64,000 nucleotides of DNA from an uncultured Atopobium sp. (GTDB lineage: Bacteria > Actinomycetota > Coriobacteriia > Coriobacteriales > Atopobiaceae). The stretch's first letter is position 1; the number at the start of each line of letters is the position of its first letter. Below are positions 51,290 through 60,350 of the stretch, one piece after another. The stretch lies in NCBI GenBank assembly GCA_916715765.1, contig CAKAPG010000001.1, positions 62,001 through 126,000 on the forward strand. Reading direction: 5' to 3'. A program made the position numbers and the translations under genes. The notes under the pieces were generated by a model. The model was given only the letters and a program-made list of their open reading frames with translations. It did no database searches and had not been told where the DNA came from.

Positions 51290-51976
51290 ATGGCTGTTGA
51301 CGTCTTAAATAACATGCATCCTGGCCTGCCTCGTTTGGGACAGGATAAAAATCGTACGTATCGTTTGGGGATCATGGGCGGAACCTTTGACCCCATTCAT
51401 AACGGCCACTTGGTAGCTGCAGAACAGGCATATGATGACCTCAATCTTGACGTGGTTGTTTTTATGCCTGCTGGACGTCCTGCGTTTAAACAAAATAAGG
51501 GAGTTACCAGGGGAGAAGACCGTTACTCTATGACGCTTCTGGCAACTTCAGATAATCCTCATTTTGTTGCTTCTCGCTTTGAGGTGGATTATGAGGGCAT
51601 CACGTACACTGCTGATACGCTCAGAAGATTGCGCAAGATATACCCATCTAACGTTGAGTTTTTCTTTATTACTGGTGCAGACGCAATTGCTGACATTGTT
51701 ACCTGGAAAGATGCGCAGACGGTAGCGGAGCTTGCTCACTTTGTTGCTGCAACGCGTCCTGGCTATGAATTAAGCCGTGCTCAAAAGGTTATTGCTGACT
51801 CACCGTATGACTTCAAAGTAACCTATCTTGAGGTTCCAGCACTGGCTATTTCATCAAGCTATTTGCGCAGTAGAGTCCAAAAAGGCCAGAGCCTTAGATA
51901 TTTAACTCCAGATGCAGTCACAGGTTACATTCATAAGCATGGTCTTTACGGTGCCGATACAACACCGCTCGATTAA
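51290..51976 (+). CDS. nadD: Nicotinate-nucleotide adenylyltransferase
   Basis: 228 residues. GGTFDPIHNGHL (nucleotidyltransferase HxGH), then FITGADAIADIVTWKD and SSSYLRSRVQKGQSLRYLTPDAV near the end are NadD hallmarks. It forms NaAD in NAD synthesis. The N-terminal ~25 residues are an extra before the usual start. The gap to obgE is 3 bases. Confidence 0.93.
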   Translation: MAVDVLNNMHPGLPRLGQDKNRTYRLGIMGGTFDPIHNGHLVAAEQAYDDLNLDVVVFMPAGRPAFKQNKGVTRGEDRYSMTLLATSDNPHFVASRFEVDYEGITYTADTLRRLRKIYPSNVEFFFITGADAIADIVTWKDAQTVAELAHFVAATRPGYELSRAQKVIADSPYDFKVTYLEVPALAISSSYLRSRVQKGQSLRYLTPDAVTGYIHKHGLYGADTTPLD

Positions 51977-52079
51977 GCGGTCAAGCCAAACGACCTGCTG
52001 CTCAGATTGACATACGCTAGTAGCTAGGCCGAGTCAAATAGATGGATAGTAGGTTTTATCCAATATTTTGTAGGACATA

Positions 52080-52718
52080 ATGGAAAGAACACTTATAGCA
52101 AAAGATATTGTTTACACCGCAGAACAACAGGCGCTCATTGATCAGCTTGAGTCTGATCTGAAGTCTCATATGCACCACAAGAATCCTAAGCGTTTTGCGC
52201 ATTCTATCTCTGTGGGACTTTGTGCAGAGACCCTCGCGCAGGCCTATGGAGCAGATATGTTTAGCGCTCGTGTGGCAGGTATTTTGCATGATTGGGAGAA
52301 ACTCCTTCCTGATGCAGAAACCATTGAACTAGCAGAGCGCTTTCGTATCCAGACAGCAGCTCCTTATCAAAAAATCGTAGGACTCTTGCACGGTCCTCTC
52401 GCCGCAAAAACCTTGCCAGCAATCTATCCTTGGCTCTCTGATCAGATTCTCAGTGCTATTCAAAAGCACACTGCGGGAGATCGTCAAATGAGCAAGCTAG
52501 ACAAAATCTTGTATGTAGCGGATCTTATTGAACCCTTGCGACCAAGTTTCAAGTCAGTTGAAGAAGCGCGCGAGGTATATTTACGCGGCGGTTCTCTTGA
52601 TCAGCTTTATGAGACGGCGTTTTGTGGCGTTATGATGTATGTAATTTCTACTAGAAGTTATTTGTATCCAAACTCAATTGCCCTATACAATGAGATGATT
52701 GAGAAGACATCTAAGTAG
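52080..52718 (+). CDS. yqeK: YqeK-type HD phosphohydrolase
   Basis: 212 residues. HD domain: RFAHSISVGLCAETLA (first His), GILHDWEK (HD), LLHGPLAAKTL and KHTAGDRQMSKLDKILYVADLIEP. This family includes symmetric diadenosine tetraphosphate hydrolases. Gene order nadD-yqeK-rsfS is the standard one. TAGGA precedes the ATG. Confidence 0.92.
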   Translation: MERTLIAKDIVYTAEQQALIDQLESDLKSHMHHKNPKRFAHSISVGLCAETLAQAYGADMFSARVAGILHDWEKLLPDAETIELAERFRIQTAAPYQKIVGLLHGPLAAKTLPAIYPWLSDQILSAIQKHTAGDRQMSKLDKILYVADLIEPLRPSFKSVEEAREVYLRGGSLDQLYETAFCGVMMYVISTRSYLYPNSIALYNEMIEKTSK

Positions 52719-52747
52719 CCTGGCTACATGAGAAAACGGAGAAATTC

Positions 52748-53224
52748 ATGGCTGTAACTTCACTTGAGCTTGCAAAGACTGCTGCAATTGCTGCAGATCA
52801 AAAGAAAGCTGAAGATATTCTTGTGCTTGACCTCACTGGTCTCAGTGATGTTTGCGATTACTTTGTTATTTGCACCGGCGGAAATGCTCGTTTGGCTGAC
52901 GCTATTGTTGATGAAGTTCGCGAGAAGGTCACGGCAAATTGCGGCGTTCGTCCAATTTCTACTGAGGGCCGTGACGGCCTTAATTGGATTCTGATTGATT
53001 ACGGTTCAGTTGTAGTTCACGTATTCCAGCCAGAGGTAAGGTCTTACTATCGTCTTGAGCGACTTTGGGCAGACGCTCCTCGTGTAGAGCTAGATATCGA
53101 GGGAGCTATGACTTCTGAGATTCCTTACGCTGATCTTCCAGAGGATGCTTTGGCTCCTGCTTTTGAGCTTTCTGAGGATGACCTGGTAGACAATCTTCCA
53201 GAATCTGCTGACCCAACTGAGTAG
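52748..53224 (+). CDS. rsfS: Ribosome silencing factor
   Basis: 158 residues. The RsfS/DUF143 core is residues 5-115 (LDLTGLSDVCDYFVICTG, WILIDYGSVVVHVFQPEVRSYYRLERLW). It binds L14 and blocks subunit joining under starvation. The C-terminal 45 residues are an acidic extension. Its transcript is ended by a terminator inside the convergent dinB gene (53350-53391). Confidence 0.94.
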   Translation: MAVTSLELAKTAAIAADQKKAEDILVLDLTGLSDVCDYFVICTGGNARLADAIVDEVREKVTANCGVRPISTEGRDGLNWILIDYGSVVVHVFQPEVRSYYRLERLWADAPRVELDIEGAMTSEIPYADLPEDALAPAFELSEDDLVDNLPESADPTE

Positions 53225-53234
53225 GTTTAGCGTC

Positions 53235-54569
53235 TTAGATTTGCTCGTTTTTGCCTGTAGGCATGGTGTCAGAAACGCGATGCTCAAAGCGTAGATCTCT
53301 ACCATACTGCACAGCATCTGAGCCAAATTTATCTTTGAGTTTATCGGTTACCTCGGAGAGATGACGTAAGTCACTCCGAGGTTTCTTTTTTGTTGCGGGT
53401 CCAGAGGCTGCCACATCAAACGTGTCTTCAAATTGATCAAAAAGAGACGTTTGAACAGGCTTACTCTGTGTCTCATCTGTGAATGAGCTTATGCCAACAC
53501 CAAGTAGTCTTACTGGCTGTCCTTCTTTCCAAATGGTAGAAAGCAGGCCAACGGCAATCTCTGCAAAGAGGTGCTCATCATCAGTTGGTGTGGACATCCT
53601 TTTTTGAGCTGTATGAGACTCTGTTGCAGAGGCTTTTACTTTGAGAGTTACGGTATATCCTTGGAGCCGCTTTCGGCGAAGACGTCTTCCTACAACGCCA
53701 GCAATGTGCCTAATTGCTTCTACGATTTCTTGTTTATCAAACAAATCTGTTTCAAAGGTTCTCTCGTTAGAAACAGACTTAACGTCACGAGGCTGGGCAG
53801 CTTCATGAACTTCAGAGACTTCTTTTCCTTGCGCGCGCAAAATCATTTTTGAGGCAGTATTGCCTACAAGGGAAGTGAGATACGTTGCATCTGCTCTTGA
53901 GAGTTCTCCAAGCGTTTTGATTCCCTGTTGATGAAGTACCTTTGCCATAGCAGGACCAATGCCACTCATTGCTTCAATGGGCAGTGGCGCCAGAAAGCGA
54001 CCTTCTGTACCAGGAAAGACCGCAGTAAGACCACGAGGCTTTTCTTGCTCAGAGGCAATCTTGGCAATTGTCTTGTTTGTTCCCAGGCCAATGGAACAGG
54101 TAACGCCTAGCGCAGCAACTTTCTTTTGTATGCGCTTACAGATCTCCAAAGGATTTTCTTTAGAGAATCTGCCTGGAGTGATGTCAAAAAATGCCTCATC
54201 AATAGAAACCTGCTCAACAAGGGGAGTCTCATCTTTGAGAAAACTCATAACAAGAGCGCTCATTTCTGAGTATCTGTCATAACGTCCTGAAGTCCAAATT
54301 GCATGAGGACAAAGCCTTACCGCAGTAGCTGAAGGCATGGCAGAATGAACGCCAAACTTCCTTGCTTCATAAGAGGCGGTTGAAACAACGCCTCGTTTGT
54401 GGGGTGAGCCTCCAACAATTACAGGTTTTCCGCGCCACTCAGGATGATCAAATTGTTCTACAGACGCAAAGAACGCATCAAGGTCAAGAAGGCCAATAGC
54501 CTTACCATGCCACTCAAAATCACACGATTTACGTGCATTTTTATCTGATATGTCCTTTGATGTTTCCAT
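53235..54569 (-). CDS. dinB: DNA polymerase IV (Y family)
   Basis: 444 residues. LLDLDAFFASVEQ with the two N-terminal Asp, SIDEAFFDITPG (catalytic Asp-Glu), GLGTNKTIAKIAS, and little-finger domain. It does error-prone translesion synthesis. The ATG at 54569 was chosen over an upstream frame; it has no ribosome binding site, and the -10 TGTATA complement is 8 bases upstream, so the mRNA may be leaderless. A LexA-like box covers the -35. The last third holds an antisense terminator for rsfS. Confidence 0.92.
   Translation of the reverse strand: METSKDISDKNARKSCDFEWHGKAIGLLDLDAFFASVEQFDHPEWRGKPVIVGGSPHKRGVVSTASYEARKFGVHSAMPSATAVRLCPHAIWTSGRYDRYSEMSALVMSFLKDETPLVEQVSIDEAFFDITPGRFSKENPLEICKRIQKKVAALGVTCSIGLGTNKTIAKIASEQEKPRGLTAVFPGTEGRFLAPLPIEAMSGIGPAMAKVLHQQGIKTLGELSRADATYLTSLVGNTASKMILRAQGKEVSEVHEAAQPRDVKSVSNERTFETDLFDKQEIVEAIRHIAGVVGRRLRRKRLQGYTVTLKVKASATESHTAQKRMSTPTDDEHLFAEIAVGLLSTIWKEGQPVRLLGVGISSFTDETQSKPVQTSLFDQFEDTFDVAASGPATKKKPRSDLRHLSEVTDKLKDKFGSDAVQYGRDLRFEHRVSDTMPTGKNEQI
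53350..53391 (+). terminator. Terminator for rsfS inside the dinB coding sequence
   Basis: Plus-strand stem ACCTCGGAG (53350-53358) / CTCCGAGGT (53374-53382), inner TGAC / GTCA stem with GTAA loop, then TTCTTTTTT. It lies about 125 bases past the rsfS stop and inside the oppositely oriented dinB frame. Confidence 0.8.
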
Positions 54570-54577
54570 AGAAATAG

Positions 54578-54611
54578 TGTATACTCTTTGTACAAATAGA
54601 ACAAGTGTTTC
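54578..54611 (-). promoter_or_regulatory. dinB promoter with LexA-type SOS box
   Basis: Minus-strand -10 TATACA is at 54578-54583. AGAACAAGTGTTTC at 54598-54611 matches the Gram-positive LexA box CGAACRNRYGTTYC in 13 of 14 positions and overlaps the expected -35. Confidence 0.75.
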
Positions 54612-54756
54612 ATACATAAATTACGAGTACTTTTTGAAGAGAGCAAATTTATACTTTTCGAGGTTAATGCGTTGTTGTACACTTGTAACCCGATTTGTGG
54701 CTTTGCGGTGCAGCCCATCTAACATCCGAGGCACCGCTCGTATGGAGGAGTTTTCA

Positions 54757-55125
54757 TTGGCAGTTAAGATTCGTCTGGCCCGTCACGGTGCCAAGAAGCG
54801 TCCGTACTATCGCGTAGTTGTCGCTGATGGTCGTATGCCTCGCGATGGTCGTTACATTGAAGAAGTCGGTCGTTATAACCCACTGACTAGCCCAAAGACG
54901 ATTGATATCAACCTCGAGAAGGTTGACGAGTGGGTAGCAAAGGGCGCTCAGCCAACAAGCGCAGTTTCTCACCTCATTGAGATTGCTCGTACTGGTGCTC
55001 CAGTTGCAGAGAAGAAGACCAAGCTCTCCAAGAAGGCACAGGCAAAGGCTGCTGCAGCTGCAGAGGCTGCTGCTGAGGCTGCTGCCGCAGCTGCTGAGGA
55101 GTCCGAGGCTCCAGAGGCTGAGTAA
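54757..55125 (+). CDS. rpsP: 30S ribosomal protein S16
   Basis: 122 residues from a TTG start: GGAGGAG at 54744-54750, 6 bases upstream, and the protein begins AVKIRLARHGAKKRPYY as usual. The C-terminal 40 residues are an Ala/Lys/Glu-rich extension beyond the ~80-residue core. It is followed by khpA, rimM and trmD, the normal order. An inverted GCGGTGC / GCACCGC pair (about 54709-54740) lies in the leader. Confidence 0.96.
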   Translation: MAVKIRLARHGAKKRPYYRVVVADGRMPRDGRYIEEVGRYNPLTSPKTIDINLEKVDEWVAKGAQPTSAVSHLIEIARTGAPVAEKKTKLSKKAQAKAAAAAEAAAEAAAAAAEESEAPEAE

Positions 55126-55128
55126 ATC

Positions 55129-55431
55129 GTGTCTGAATTCACAGAGCCCACTGAGGTAGACGCTGTCGATCAAGACATTCAGGAGATGCCTTCTGACAAG
55201 GTTGCTGATCTTGTCGAGTACATCGTCTGTGGTCTTGTCGATAATGAAGATGCTGTTGCACTCGACGTCACCGATCGCGAGGATGGAGCCTTGATTGAGG
55301 TTTCTTGCTCTGAGGAAGACGCTGGACGTGTCATCGGCCGCAAGGGTAGAACCATTAAGGCTATTCGTACTTTGGCTCGTGCTCTTGGCCAGCGTGTTGG
55401 CACCTCTGTTGATGTCGAGGTTGTAGGCTAA
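55129..55431 (+). CDS. khpA: KH-domain RNA-binding protein (KhpA)
   Basis: 100 residues. A single KH domain with VIGRKGRTIKAIRTLARAL (GxxG loop GRKG). The N-terminal 25 residues are an acidic extension beyond the usual ~76-residue KhpA. It acts with KhpB in sRNA and mRNA binding. GTG start, 3 bases after rpsP. Confidence 0.93.
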   Translation: MSEFTEPTEVDAVDQDIQEMPSDKVADLVEYIVCGLVDNEDAVALDVTDREDGALIEVSCSEEDAGRVIGRKGRTIKAIRTLARALGQRVGTSVDVEVVG

Positions 55432-55433
55432 TT

Positions 55434-55955
55434 TTGCGTAAACACTGGCGAGCAATTGCTCAAATTGTTAAAACGCATGGTAAAAGAGGGGAGGTTGTGA
55501 CGGTTCCCGTTCACAGCCTTCCTTCTCTTATAGCTGAAGGCATGACAGTTGTTCCTGTTCCGCCTGCGCTTAAGGGCCCAAGGGAGTTCTCAGCTGTCTC
55601 TGTTGAGTCAGATGATAGAGAAGGTAGTCTTGTCACTTTTGAAGATGTAACTACCATCTCTGATGCAGAAGAGCTTGTTGGTAAAACGCTTCTGGTAGAA
55701 GAAGATTGTCTTCCAGAAAACTTTGGTCTGGTAAATGTTTCTCTACTTGTGGGTAGAGAAGTACGTGATAAAGAACATGGTTCTCTGGGTGAAATTACAG
55801 AGGTTCTTGTTGGACCTACACAAAATGTGTGGGTCATTGAGGGGCCTTTTGGACAGGTGCTGATGCCTGCCGTGGATGAATTTATCAAAGAGGCCCCAGC
55901 CGAGGGCTCCATTACCGTCTCAATTCCTCAAGGCCTTCTTAGGTTAGGTGAGTAG
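55434..55955 (+). CDS. rimM: 16S rRNA maturation factor RimM
   Basis: 173 residues, TTG start 2 bases after the khpA stop. N-terminal barrel AQIVKTHGKRGEVV (G[R/K]xGEV motif) and C-terminal PRC barrel VLVGPTQNVWVIEG, VLMPAVDEFIKE. It binds S19 and assists 30S head assembly. Confidence 0.93.
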   Translation: MRKHWRAIAQIVKTHGKRGEVVTVPVHSLPSLIAEGMTVVPVPPALKGPREFSAVSVESDDREGSLVTFEDVTTISDAEELVGKTLLVEEDCLPENFGLVNVSLLVGREVRDKEHGSLGEITEVLVGPTQNVWVIEGPFGQVLMPAVDEFIKEAPAEGSITVSIPQGLLRLGE

Positions 55956-55956
55956 C

Positions 55957-56706
55957 ATGCGTCTAGAAACGCTCTCAGTATTTCCTGAGGTCTTCTCGCC
56001 CTATTTAAATGCTTCTATTATGGGCAGAGCTCAAAAGGCAAATATTTTTGAGTTCTATGCGCATGACTTGCGTGACTGGACGCATGATAGGCATCGTACG
56101 GTAGATGATGCTCCTTTTGGTGGTGGACAAGGCATGCTTATGAAGCCTGCTCCCATCTTTGAGGCAGTTCGTGAGATTTCTGATCAAGCGGAACCTAAGC
56201 CCCATGTGGTGTTTTTCTCGCCAGTTGGTAGGCCGTATTCTCAGGCTATTGCCCAAGAGTTTGCTCAAAAAGAACGCATTTTGTTTGTTTGTGGTCGCTA
56301 TGAGGGCATGGACGAGCGTGTCTATGAGCTGGCAGATGACGTTATTTCTCTGGGAGATTACGTGCTGACGGGCGGAGAGCTTCCTGCACTTACCGTGATT
56401 GACTCGGTTGTGCGCTTGCTTCCTGGTGCGCTTGGTGATGAGATGAGCTCGCAGGATGAATCCTTCTCTGACGATGGTCTTCTCGAGTACGCTCAGTACA
56501 CGCGACCAGCAAACTTTGAGGGGCGAGAAGTTCCGTCTGTGCTTCTATCTGGAGACCACGGAGCGGTTGCAGTCTGGAGACGACAATCCGCACTTGCTCG
56601 CACGCGTGCCTGGCGCCCTGATCTTCTTGAGAGCGCTCAGCTCACTGACAAAGATAGAGCGTATTTAGCAGAGCTTGATCAGCAATCTGGTGATAACAAT
56701 GAGTAG
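55957..56706 (+). CDS. trmD: tRNA (guanine37-N1)-methyltransferase
   Basis: 249 residues from the ATG at 55957; a GTG three codons upstream was rejected. SPOUT fold: DDAPFGGGQGMLMKPAPIF, FVCGRYEGMDERV and SLGDYVLTGGELPA are TrmD signatures (SAM-binding trefoil knot). It methylates G37 of tRNAs. It overlaps lepB by 8 bases. Confidence 0.96.
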   Translation: MRLETLSVFPEVFSPYLNASIMGRAQKANIFEFYAHDLRDWTHDRHRTVDDAPFGGGQGMLMKPAPIFEAVREISDQAEPKPHVVFFSPVGRPYSQAIAQEFAQKERILFVCGRYEGMDERVYELADDVISLGDYVLTGGELPALTVIDSVVRLLPGALGDEMSSQDESFSDDGLLEYAQYTRPANFEGREVPSVLLSGDHGAVAVWRRQSALARTRAWRPDLLESAQLTDKDRAYLAELDQQSGDNNE

Positions 56707-57253
56707 TGGACACTCTAAAGTACTTGAAATTTTTGAATACCTGGTAATTGTGGCTGTTGCCGTTGCGCTGGCATTTTTTATCAGGACTTTTGTTGCTGAG
56801 GTGTATGAAGTTCCAACAGGCTCCATGCTCAATACCATTCAGCTGGGAGATCGTTTGGTAGGAGAGAAGCTCACCTATCGCTTTGGTGGTACTCCTCAAG
56901 CAGGCGATGTGGTTACCTTTACCAGCCCTCAAAACCCCGATACGCTTTTAGTGAAGCGTGTTATTGCCACAGCAGGTCAAACGGTTGATTTGCGTGACGG
57001 CGCTGTGTATGTTGATGGTCAGCTTATGGACGAGCCTTACACTGAAGGCAAGCCAACGTATTCTCTGGCGGATCGCACGGGTGCCGTAATTCAGAATTAT
57101 CCGTATACTGTTCCTGCAGGTCATATTTTTGTTATGGGGGATAACAGAACAAACTCGCTTGATTCCAGATATTTTGGAGCAGTTGCGGTTTCTACCGTGA
57201 CCTCTAAGGCAATGTTTATTTTCTGGCCCTTTGACCATGCTCGCGGGCTATAG
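56699..57253 (+). CDS. lepB: Signal peptidase I
   Basis: 184 residues. One N-terminal membrane helix (about 11-30), catalytic Ser in PTGSMLNT and Lys in LLVKRVIA, and box E FVMGDNRTNSLDSRYFG. It cleaves signal peptides outside the membrane. Start MSSGHSK; a longer frame was rejected. It overlaps trmD. Confidence 0.95.
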   Translation: MSSGHSKVLEIFEYLVIVAVAVALAFFIRTFVAEVYEVPTGSMLNTIQLGDRLVGEKLTYRFGGTPQAGDVVTFTSPQNPDTLLVKRVIATAGQTVDLRDGAVYVDGQLMDEPYTEGKPTYSLADRTGAVIQNYPYTVPAGHIFVMGDNRTNSLDSRYFGAVAVSTVTSKAMFIFWPFDHARGL

Positions 57254-57286
57254 TACTTACGTCGGACATTTGAGAGAAAGAACATC

Positions 57287-58201
57287 ATGGGCGCAACACC
57301 ACTAACGTTTCAAGATATGATTTTGACCCTTGAACACTACTGGGCAGAAAAGGGTTGCACGGTCATGCAGCCATACGACTCTGAGGTAGGCGCTGGTACC
57401 TTCCATACCGCAACTATCCTGCGCTCACTTGGCCCTGACGCCTGGCGTACCTGCTATCCACAGCCATGCCGTCGTCCTGCTGATGGACGCTATGGCGAGA
57501 ACCCCAATCGTTTGCAGCACTACTATCAGTTCCAGGTCTTGCTCAAGCCATCTCCTGCAGATTCCCAAGATCTCTATCTTGGCTCACTTGCTGCTATTGG
57601 CCTTGATCCAAAAGACCACGACGTTCGCTTTGTTGAGGACGACTGGGAGAGCCCAACTCTTGGAGCTTGGGGACTAGGCTGGGAGGTCTGGCTCAACGGC
57701 ATGGAGGTTACTCAGTTCACGTACTTCCAGCAGGTAGGTGGCATTGAGGTAGATCCTGTTCCTGTTGAGATTACCTATGGTCTTGAGCGTATTGCTATGT
57801 ACGCTCAGGGTGTAGATTCCGTCTATGATCTGGTCTGGAGCTACCTGCCAGACGGCACGCCAATGACATACGGCCAGGTATTCCTTGAGAACGAGCGCGA
57901 ATTCTCAACCTACAACTTTGAGGTCGCTAACATTGAGCTTATGCGCGAGAAGTTCGACGAGTATGAGGCAGAGTGCCATAGCTGCCTTGAGCGCAAGCTT
58001 CCACTCCCTGCATATGACTGTGTTATGAAGTGCAGCCACGCATTTAACTTGCTTGACTCTCGTGGTGCTCTTTCTGCTGTTGAAAGAGCTAACTATATTC
58101 TTCGTGTTCGCACTGTTGCTAAGGCATGCTGCGAATCGTATTTGGAGGAGGTTGCTTCTAAGAAAGCACCTGCATCAATTACTCAGGAGGAGGTGGCTTA
58201 A
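57287..58201 (+). CDS. glyQ: Glycyl-tRNA synthetase alpha subunit
   Basis: 304 residues. LTFQDMILTLEHYWAEKGC start, QPCRRPADGRYGENPNRLQHYYQFQV motif 1-2 region, and GWEVWLNGMEVTQFTYFQQ. It catalyses glycine activation as half of an alpha2-beta2 enzyme. The C-terminal 20 residues are variable. Its stop directly abuts the glyS start. Confidence 0.97.
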   Translation: MGATPLTFQDMILTLEHYWAEKGCTVMQPYDSEVGAGTFHTATILRSLGPDAWRTCYPQPCRRPADGRYGENPNRLQHYYQFQVLLKPSPADSQDLYLGSLAAIGLDPKDHDVRFVEDDWESPTLGAWGLGWEVWLNGMEVTQFTYFQQVGGIEVDPVPVEITYGLERIAMYAQGVDSVYDLVWSYLPDGTPMTYGQVFLENEREFSTYNFEVANIELMREKFDEYEAECHSCLERKLPLPAYDCVMKCSHAFNLLDSRGALSAVERANYILRVRTVAKACCESYLEEVASKKAPASITQEEVA

Positions 58202-60289
58202 ATGGCTGAGGTTAGAGACTTCCTGTTTGAGATTGGTTCTGAAGAGATGCCTTCTGCTCCACTGCAGAAAGCTATTGCTCAGTTTAATAAGCTCGTAGTT
58301 TCCGGACTTAAAGATTCTGGTTTGTCGTTTGGAGAGGTTAAGATCCTCTCGACACCTCGTCGTTTAACCGCCTACGTTAAGGATGTTGCTGAGGCTACAG
58401 AAGAGATTTCTGAGGTTAAGCGTGGTCCTAAGGCAGAAATTGCTTTTGATGCAGAGGGTAAGCCAACCAAGGCTGCTGAAGGATTTGCTCGTAAGTGCGG
58501 CGTAAGTGCTGATGCACTGACCCGCTGTGTAGATACCGATGGTCACGAGTACGTTTTTGCAGAGCTCAACATTCCTTCAGTTCCTGCTACAAAGATCCTT
58601 TCTGAGCTGGCAACTTCTTGGATTGCTGCTCTTGACTGGCCTCGCAGTCAGCGCTGGGGTTCTTTCCACGAGCGCTATGTTCGCCCCGTTCGTTGGCTTT
58701 GCGTCCTCTTTGGTTCAGAGATTGTTCCTGTTACGTATGCTGATGTAACTAGCTCAAACACCACCCAAGGCCACCGTGTTCTTGGACCTGGTTACCATGA
58801 GGTAGCTACTCCAGCTGACTATGAGCAGGTGCTCAAAAACGCTGGTGTTCTTCTTCAGGAGCAGCGCAAGGACGTTATTCTCGCCGGCATTAAAGAGGTT
58901 GAGGCTGCTCGTCCAGGATCTCACGTTGATATGCCAGAGAAGGTTTTTGAGGAGGTCATCAACCTTACCGAGTGGCCTCAGGTTCTTGTGGGCACCTTTG
59001 ACGAGGAATTCCTCAACGTTCCTTCAGAGATTATTACTGAGTCCATGCTTTCCAACCAGCGCTATTTCCCAATCTATGACGCTGAGGGTAAGCTGACTCG
59101 CGAGTTTATTGTGGTTTCTAATGCAGACCCATCTTGTGCAGAGCGCGTCATTGACGGCAACGAGCGTGTTGTTCGTGCTCGTCTCGACGATGCTAAGTTC
59201 TTCTTTGAGGAGGATTTGAAGCACACGCTTGATGAGTTTGCTCAGCGCCTTGAGACCGTTGTCTTTCAGGAGAAGCTTGGCACGGTTCTACAGAAGACCC
59301 AGCGTATGGAGACACTTGCTGCAGAGATTGCACTCGACGAGACATCCAGCAAGGAAGAGGCAGAGCTTGCTGCTCGCGCCGCTCACCTTGCTAAGGCAGA
59401 CCTTGTTAGCCAGGCAGTTGTCGAGTTCACCAGCCAGCAGGGCGTTATGGGTGGCTACTACGCAGAGGCAGCTGGCGAGAAGAGCGATGTAGCTGCAGCT
59501 ATTCGCGAGCACTATCGTCCTCGCTTTGCCGGCGACGAGCTCCCAAGTGGCCAGATTGGTCGCTTTGTAGCTATTGCTGACAAGCTTGATACCATCTGCG
59601 GCATCTTTGCTATCAACGAGCCACCAACCGGCTCTTCCGATCCTTACGCTGTCCGTCGTGCAGCAATTGGCGTCATTGCGCTGGTCCGTTCTACCTCCAA
59701 CCTTGATCTCAAGAAGCTTATTGCAAGCTCTCTGGAGCTTTACCGCCAGCAGGGTCTTTCCTTTGACGAGTCTGTTCAGTCTCAGGTTGAGCAGTACTTT
59801 ATTGGCCGCCTTGCATCTATTGCAAAGGACGAGAAGATCTCTGCAGACGCTATTGAGGCTGTTAGCGCAATTGGCGTTATCAATCCTGATGAGTTCCTTC
59901 AGCGTGCTCGTGCACTTGATGAGGCGCGTCAGAACGAGCCTGAACTCTTTGAGGATCTTGCTACTGCATATGCACGCGCAGCTCACCTTAGTGACGCTTC
60001 TCTTGGCGTAGAAGTTGATACAGAGCTTCTCACTGAGCCAGAGATGTCATTGCTCGCTGCTTGCGAAGAGGGCCAGAAGCAAGTGGCTGCTGCTCTTGCT
60101 GGTGCAGACTATGCTGCTGCTGTTTCTGCACTGTCTCAGCTGCGTGAGCCAATTGATATTTTCTTCGACAAAGTACTTGTCATGGATGAAAATGATACCG
60201 TTCGCCGAAATCGTTTGCGTCTTTTGAACAAGTTTGCCCAGGTATTTAGTAATGTCGCCGATATTAGTGTGCTTTCTCGCAAAAAGTAG
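58202..60289 (+). CDS. glyS: Glycyl-tRNA synthetase beta subunit
   Basis: 695 residues. FLFEIGSEEMPSAPL start, FHERYVRPVRWL, LTEWPQVLVGTFDEEFL and VMGGYYAEAAGE, DKLDTICGIFAI segments are typical of GlyS. It carries tRNA-binding and an HD-like domain. AGGAGG overlaps the end of glyQ. Its last codons hold a TTTCTCGC copy. Confidence 0.96.
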   Translation: MAEVRDFLFEIGSEEMPSAPLQKAIAQFNKLVVSGLKDSGLSFGEVKILSTPRRLTAYVKDVAEATEEISEVKRGPKAEIAFDAEGKPTKAAEGFARKCGVSADALTRCVDTDGHEYVFAELNIPSVPATKILSELATSWIAALDWPRSQRWGSFHERYVRPVRWLCVLFGSEIVPVTYADVTSSNTTQGHRVLGPGYHEVATPADYEQVLKNAGVLLQEQRKDVILAGIKEVEAARPGSHVDMPEKVFEEVINLTEWPQVLVGTFDEEFLNVPSEIITESMLSNQRYFPIYDAEGKLTREFIVVSNADPSCAERVIDGNERVVRARLDDAKFFFEEDLKHTLDEFAQRLETVVFQEKLGTVLQKTQRMETLAAEIALDETSSKEEAELAARAAHLAKADLVSQAVVEFTSQQGVMGGYYAEAAGEKSDVAAAIREHYRPRFAGDELPSGQIGRFVAIADKLDTICGIFAINEPPTGSSDPYAVRRAAIGVIALVRSTSNLDLKKLIASSLELYRQQGLSFDESVQSQVEQYFIGRLASIAKDEKISADAIEAVSAIGVINPDEFLQRARALDEARQNEPELFEDLATAYARAAHLSDASLGVEVDTELLTEPEMSLLAACEEGQKQVAAALAGADYAAAVSALSQLREPIDIFFDKVLVMDENDTVRRNRLRLLNKFAQVFSNVADISVLSRKK

Positions 60290-60350
60290 GGTACGCTTAG
60301 ATTGATAAATGTTTGTATCTTTCTGAATACTTGACTGAAAGGGTTACAGC

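Noticed and set aside
54550..54756. Upstream extension of rpsP with several Cys and Arg
   Set aside because: It precedes the ribosome binding site, overlaps the dinB promoter and is absent from S16 proteins.
57254..57286. T-box upstream of glyQS
   Set aside because: Only 32 bases separate lepB from glyQ; no leader or specifier loop is possible.
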